A stretch of 34,449 nucleotides of DNA. It comes from Parvularia atlantis. Lineage: Eukaryota > Opisthokonta > Rotosphaerida. A program made the position numbers and the translations under genes. Positions 30,965 through 34,449 of the stretch are shown here, in pieces. The notes under the pieces were generated by a model. It was not told the DNA's origin. It did no database searches and saw nothing but the letters and a program-made list of their open reading frames with translations. The DNA lies in assembly GCA_943704415.1 (NCBI GenBank), contig CALSCO010000903.1, positions 1-34,449 on the forward strand. The letters are read 5' to 3'. Position 1 is the first letter of the stretch, and every line of letters begins with the position of its first letter.

Positions 30965-33900
30965 TCATGCCGACGCGGCCGACGAGTCCACGCCCGCCTT
31001 GGCAGACACGGCGGCACTTGGCATCCCCGACGCAGACATCACGCCCGGGCAGCTGTCCTCCAACAGCTCGCGGCAGTAGCGAATGACGCCTCGCACGTGG
31101 GCAGGGACTGAGCCGATGCGCGGCGCGGCCGCTGTGCTCATCGTCAGGGGCTGCGCACACCCGCAGAACACACGCGCATGCGCACCCAGCCGCTCAGCCT
31201 GGTCGAGCGCGGCGTTCCACATGTCCACGGCGGCGATCATGCTCGCAGCCTGCTCGAGCATGTCGCGGCTGCGCTCGGCCATGTCCTGGCCGATGGCGAT
31301 CGTGATCACCTGGCGGGCGTCTCAGCGTGAGCGCAAACCGAGCAGCCCATGCGCGCACGCGCACGCACCAACGACGGCGACCGCTCCGAGCTCTGCGGCG
31401 GTGCCTGCGTCGTGGCCGCGTCGGGCGGCGACACACCCGTCGCGACCGGCGCCGTGCCGTTGGCGCTGTTGGGCGTGGGGTTGCTCGGTGTGAGCGGCTG
31501 GCTGAGGCAGTTGACGAGGTCGCGGACGCTTGCGCTCAGGGCCGTCTTGCGGGTCTGGGTTGTGCGGAACACGATTGCTGCACGGCAGAGATGGCTGGCG
31601 CGGCCGTGAGAGGGTGCCCGCGGGGGGCTGTGCGTGCCCAACCGCACCAAATCACGCGCAGGCTCTTCTCCTGCTCGGCGGCGAGGCGGTGCACGCTCGC
31701 GAGCACGTGATCAATCAGCTTGAGCACGTCGCCTGCGGTCAGGTTCTTCGGCGGCGACTGTGCCGTCGCGGCGTGAGCCGCCCGAGCAGCGACCGCGCGC
31801 GCGCGCTACACGCACCTCGGCACAGATCGCTTCGGTGTACAGCAGGAACGAGCGCGTGTAGCCGACGCTGCGTGCCAGCTGCGCCTCCTGCTTGTCGGCC
31901 ATGCGCTTCTGCAGCTTGGCGTGCTCGAGCAGCTCGACCCACTGGTCCGAGCTCTCGGATCTGCCGCGGCCGCTGTGAGCGTCCGGTGCGCGCGCCGCTG
32001 TCACGGCCGCACTTGTGCCGCTTGCTGCTCGCGTCGCTCGCGGGTGCCACCTCGTCCTTTGCGCGCTTGGTGGGCGACGGTGTCTCCTGCGCGCAGCGTG
32101 AGCACCGGGCAGCCGCGTCGACAGCAAGTGTTCGCACCACCGTCAGCGGCTGAGGCTTCGCTTTGGCGGGCTCGGACGGCATACCGGTGCCGTTGGCGAT
32201 GCCGTTGGCGGCGCTAATCGAGTGGCGCCGGATCGCCATCGGCTTGCCTGTCGCAGCGAGCGGCCGCGTGGCCACGTGTGACGGGCTCGGTGCAGACGAC
32301 GCCGGTGCCTCCACGGGTGCTGGTGCAGGTGGTGGTGCTGGCGCGGGCGTGGGCAAGGGTGCAGCGCGGGGCGGGGACGGCTGCACAGGCGCCGTGAGAC
32401 AAGCGCCTTCGAGCGTTCTGTGCGCACCGATCGCGGCCGCTTGGGTGTGGGTGCAGCGGCTGGCACCTCCTTCTCGGCCGTCGCACGCACCGAGCGCGGC
32501 GGGCTGTGGTCGCGCGACCGCGGCGACGTGAGCGTCGGGCGGTCGCGGTCGCGGTCGCAGTCGTTTCGCGCGCGCTCGCGTGATCTGCTGCGGCCTCGGT
32601 CGCGCGAGCGGGAGCGGGAGCGTGCGTCGGACCGGCTGCCCTGCCGGGAGAGGGGTGCTGCGCTCGGCTTGCGGTCCTTCTCCGGGCGATCGGCAGTGCG
32701 GTCCCTGTCTCGATCACGCTCTCGGTCGCGCTCTCGGTAAGCTGGCCGCTCCTCGGCTGTGCGTCTGGGTGCCGTCTCGCTTCGCTCGGGATTGTCGGCT
32801 CGCTCGGGCTTGTCAGCTGTGCGCTCGAGGGCCTTGTCAGCTCGCTCGGGCTTGTCGGCTGGCCGGTCCTTCTCCATCGCTCGGTCGCGGTCGCGCGCAG
32901 GAGCCGCAGTCGCGAGCGGCTGTGATGGTGGCGGATGTGGTGGCGCAGGCGGCACCTTGATCTTGATGCGCAGGACGCCGGGCGGGCTGCCCTTGTCGTC
33001 TTTGGCTTGCACCTCGTCGTCCTTGGCTGGTGGCCTGTCGTTCTTGGCTGGCAGCTTGTCGGGATGCGGTGGTGCAGACGGCGCGCTCTCGGCGGCCGAG
33101 CGAACGACTGCCCGCGGATGTGAGGACTGCCCGCACGCATCTGGCCACATCGCCGGCACGTACGTGACGACAGCGAGCGCGGCTTGGGCCGGTCCGAGCC
33201 GTTGCTGCGCTGGCGCTCCTTGCGGCCGCGGTCTTGGTCGTCGTCGCTCGAGCTTGAGCTCGGGCTGGGACTGCGGCGGGCGCGGCGCAGCTGCTCGTCC
33301 GCGCGCTCGGCCGTCACAAACATCTGCATGTGCGACTCAGCGACGCGCCATAGGCAACCGCGCAACGGCCGCACCGAACGCTCGACCGCGGGTGTTTTGA
33401 GCTCGGGCAGCTTGTCGTCCAGCGCGTCGACGTTGCGTGTCATGCTCTGCGCGCGCACGTGTGATCAGCGTCCCGTCGTGTGTACGTGCATGCGTGCTCA
33501 GCCGGCGCGCACCTTGATGATCGACGAGATGCGCGTGTTGTCGGGCGTGGCGGGCGGCGGCATGCTCTCGTCGTTCCGGCGCGACGTGATGCTCAGCGGG
33601 CGCACGTTGACGGGCCTGGCGCGCGCACGCGCGCACGTGAGCCGCAGCGTCCGCGCGTGCACGGCCGACGGGGGGCGCACCGCTTGGAAGGTGACGCCGC
33701 CGCTGGCTCGGCCTTGCGCAGCGCCACCGGGTCGCGCTCGCGGTTCCTCTCGCGCTCCCGCTCTCGCTCTCGTTCTCGTTCCCGTTCTCGTTCCCGTTCC
33801 CGTTCTCGTTCACGGTCTCGATCCCGTTCCCGTTCCCGTTCTCGTTCGCGATCTCGCTCGCGGTCACGTTCTCGCTCGCGGTCGCGGTCGCGGTCGCGTC

Positions 33901-34194
33901 CCACGCCGCCGGAAGATGTGCGGCGCGCGATCGGCCCCGCAGCAGCCGCGACACCGTCGTGCACCCACTTTGGCCGCTCAAACATTGTCTGTGCGCGCGC
34001 ACGTCAGACGCCGCCCCTCCCGCGGCCGACACGCGGACCGGGATGAGGCCGCTGCTGTGCCCGCTCGCGTACGCCTCGTCGCGCGGGAGCATGCTCCGGA
34101 GCCGCTCCGCGACCTGCGCCCGCGCCGCGGCCCTTCAGCGCGCCGGCCGTTGGCACGTGCCGCGCCGGCGCACCTCCGACCGCGCCGACGACAT
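30965..34194 (-). CDS. AF4/FMR2-like (AFF) nuclear scaffold protein
   Basis: A long, mostly disordered protein starts MSSARSE (34194) and ends AVSAKAGVDSSAASA. It holds a long Arg/Glu/Asp repeat (about 33740-33910), a conserved-looking segment (PATPDNTRISSIIK, then MTRNVDALDDKLPELKTP), Lys/Asp/Pro-rich linkers, an RS/ER-rich tract (32530-32750) and a nuclear-type basic patch (SPTKRAKDE; SSKRHKCG). The C end is helical: VELLEHAKLQKRMADKQEAQ, ARSVGYTRSFLLYTEAI, LKLIDHVLASVHRLAAEQEK, DMAERSRDMLEQAASMIAAV, then HVRGVIRYCRELL. This order fits the C-terminal homology domain of AFF proteins, the scaffold of the super elongation complex that recruits P-TEFb to RNA polymerase II. The family call rests on this domain only; the P-TEFb-binding N end was not found. 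At least ten exons, approximate. Confidence 0.55.
33740..33900. repeat. Hexamer-type repeat encoding an Arg-Glu/Asp run
   Basis: Imperfect 6-bp units (CGTTCC, CGTTCT, CGCTCT and similar on plus) encode alternating Arg and Glu or Asp on the minus strand within the AFF-like gene. Mixed synonymous units suggest it is older than a fresh expansion. Confidence 0.85.
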
Positions 34195-34291
34195 GGGAGA
34201 GGCCGAGCGAGGGGCGCGTGAAGTCGCTCGCGTCAACGATGCCGCCAGCAAAACAGGAGGACCGTCGAAACTCGAATCGTGACAGTGAGTG

Positions 34292-34411
34292 ATGATCGAG
34301 CACGTGACCGTGTTCAGCAAGGGCGGGCTGGTGCTGTGGGCGCACAGCCTCGCGCGCGACCGGGACTTTGCCGCGCCGGTCAACGAGCTCGTGCGCCAGG
34401 TCCTGCTCGAG
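34292..34411 (+). CDS. SRPRA: Signal recognition particle receptor subunit alpha, first exon only
   Basis: The first 40 codons are visible: MIEHVTVFSKGGLVLWAHSL, then ARDRDFAAPVNELVRQVLLE. This matches the start of the SRX/longin-like domain of SRP receptor alpha (family pattern FSKGGLVLW...PVNALIRSVLL). The protein pairs with SRPRB and docks SRP-ribosome complexes at the ER. The exon ends in GAG followed by a GTGGCG donor at 34412; the rest of the gene lies beyond the window. It diverges from the AFF-like gene with 97 bp between start codons. Confidence 0.88.
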
Positions 34412-34449
34412 GTGGCGTGCGGGCGGATGGCGTGCGGCCCCCGCCCCCC

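Noticed and set aside
1-34449. CRISPR arrays, rRNA, tRNA, retroviral or other virus-like elements
   Set aside because: No regular spaced repeats, RNA gene sequences, LTR pairs or polymerase, integrase or capsid motifs were seen on either strand by reading.

Overview
This is nuclear DNA from a GC-rich, very gene-dense, intron-rich eukaryote. Most genes are cut into short exons by introns of about 45-75 nt. These introns mostly start GTGCG and end GCAG, usually with a CTGAC- or CTCAC-like branch site. Third codon positions are almost always G or C. Stops used are TGA and TAG. The gene set includes a p67phox/NoxR-type NADPH oxidase regulator, Integrator subunit 13, an AF4/FMR2-like protein and the ER factors EMC1 and SRP receptor alpha. 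This points to a single-celled member of Amorphea (amoebozoan, apusomonad or opisthokont relative). I cannot name the species.

Layout, left to right. On the minus strand are a partial unknown gene (1-433), a SWIM zinc-finger gene (439-1431) and a RING-H2 E3-like gene (1441-2442). EMC1 runs on plus (2477-6627) and starts only 34 bp from the RING start codon. The NoxR/p67phox gene follows on minus (6785-8717), with a CA microsatellite against one splice acceptor. A roughly 37-exon ABCC-type transporter gene is on plus (8916-15607). Next come a large intronless armadillo-like gene on minus (15951-19661), an F-BAR/Ras-association gene on minus (19910-24771) and a short intronless membrane-protein gene on plus (25143-26082). 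Then come INTS13 on minus (26361-29183), a secreted three-module cysteine protein on plus (29464-30855), an AF4/FMR2-like gene on minus (30965-34194) and the first exon of SRP receptor alpha on plus (34292 onward). Intergenic gaps are mostly 35-350 bp, and divergent pairs share tiny promoters.

The genes do not form one pathway, but themes recur. EMC1 and SRPRA act in membrane-protein insertion at the ER. INTS13 and the AFF-like protein act in RNA polymerase II elongation and termination. NoxR and the F-BAR/RA protein are small-GTPase and membrane regulators.

The most striking observation is the ABCC protein. Its fold is kept across about 37 well-formed exons, yet the ATP site that is normally catalytic in this family has lost its key residues. 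The non-catalytic site keeps its P-loop and signature motif. Other points worth checking are a RING and a SWIM finger in one frame split by a single TGA, two intronless genes of different base composition, and a secreted protein built from three unnamed four-cysteine modules.

All exon boundaries were read by eye from GT-AG signals, phase and family conservation, with no transcript support. Spans run from the likely start codon to the stop codon.
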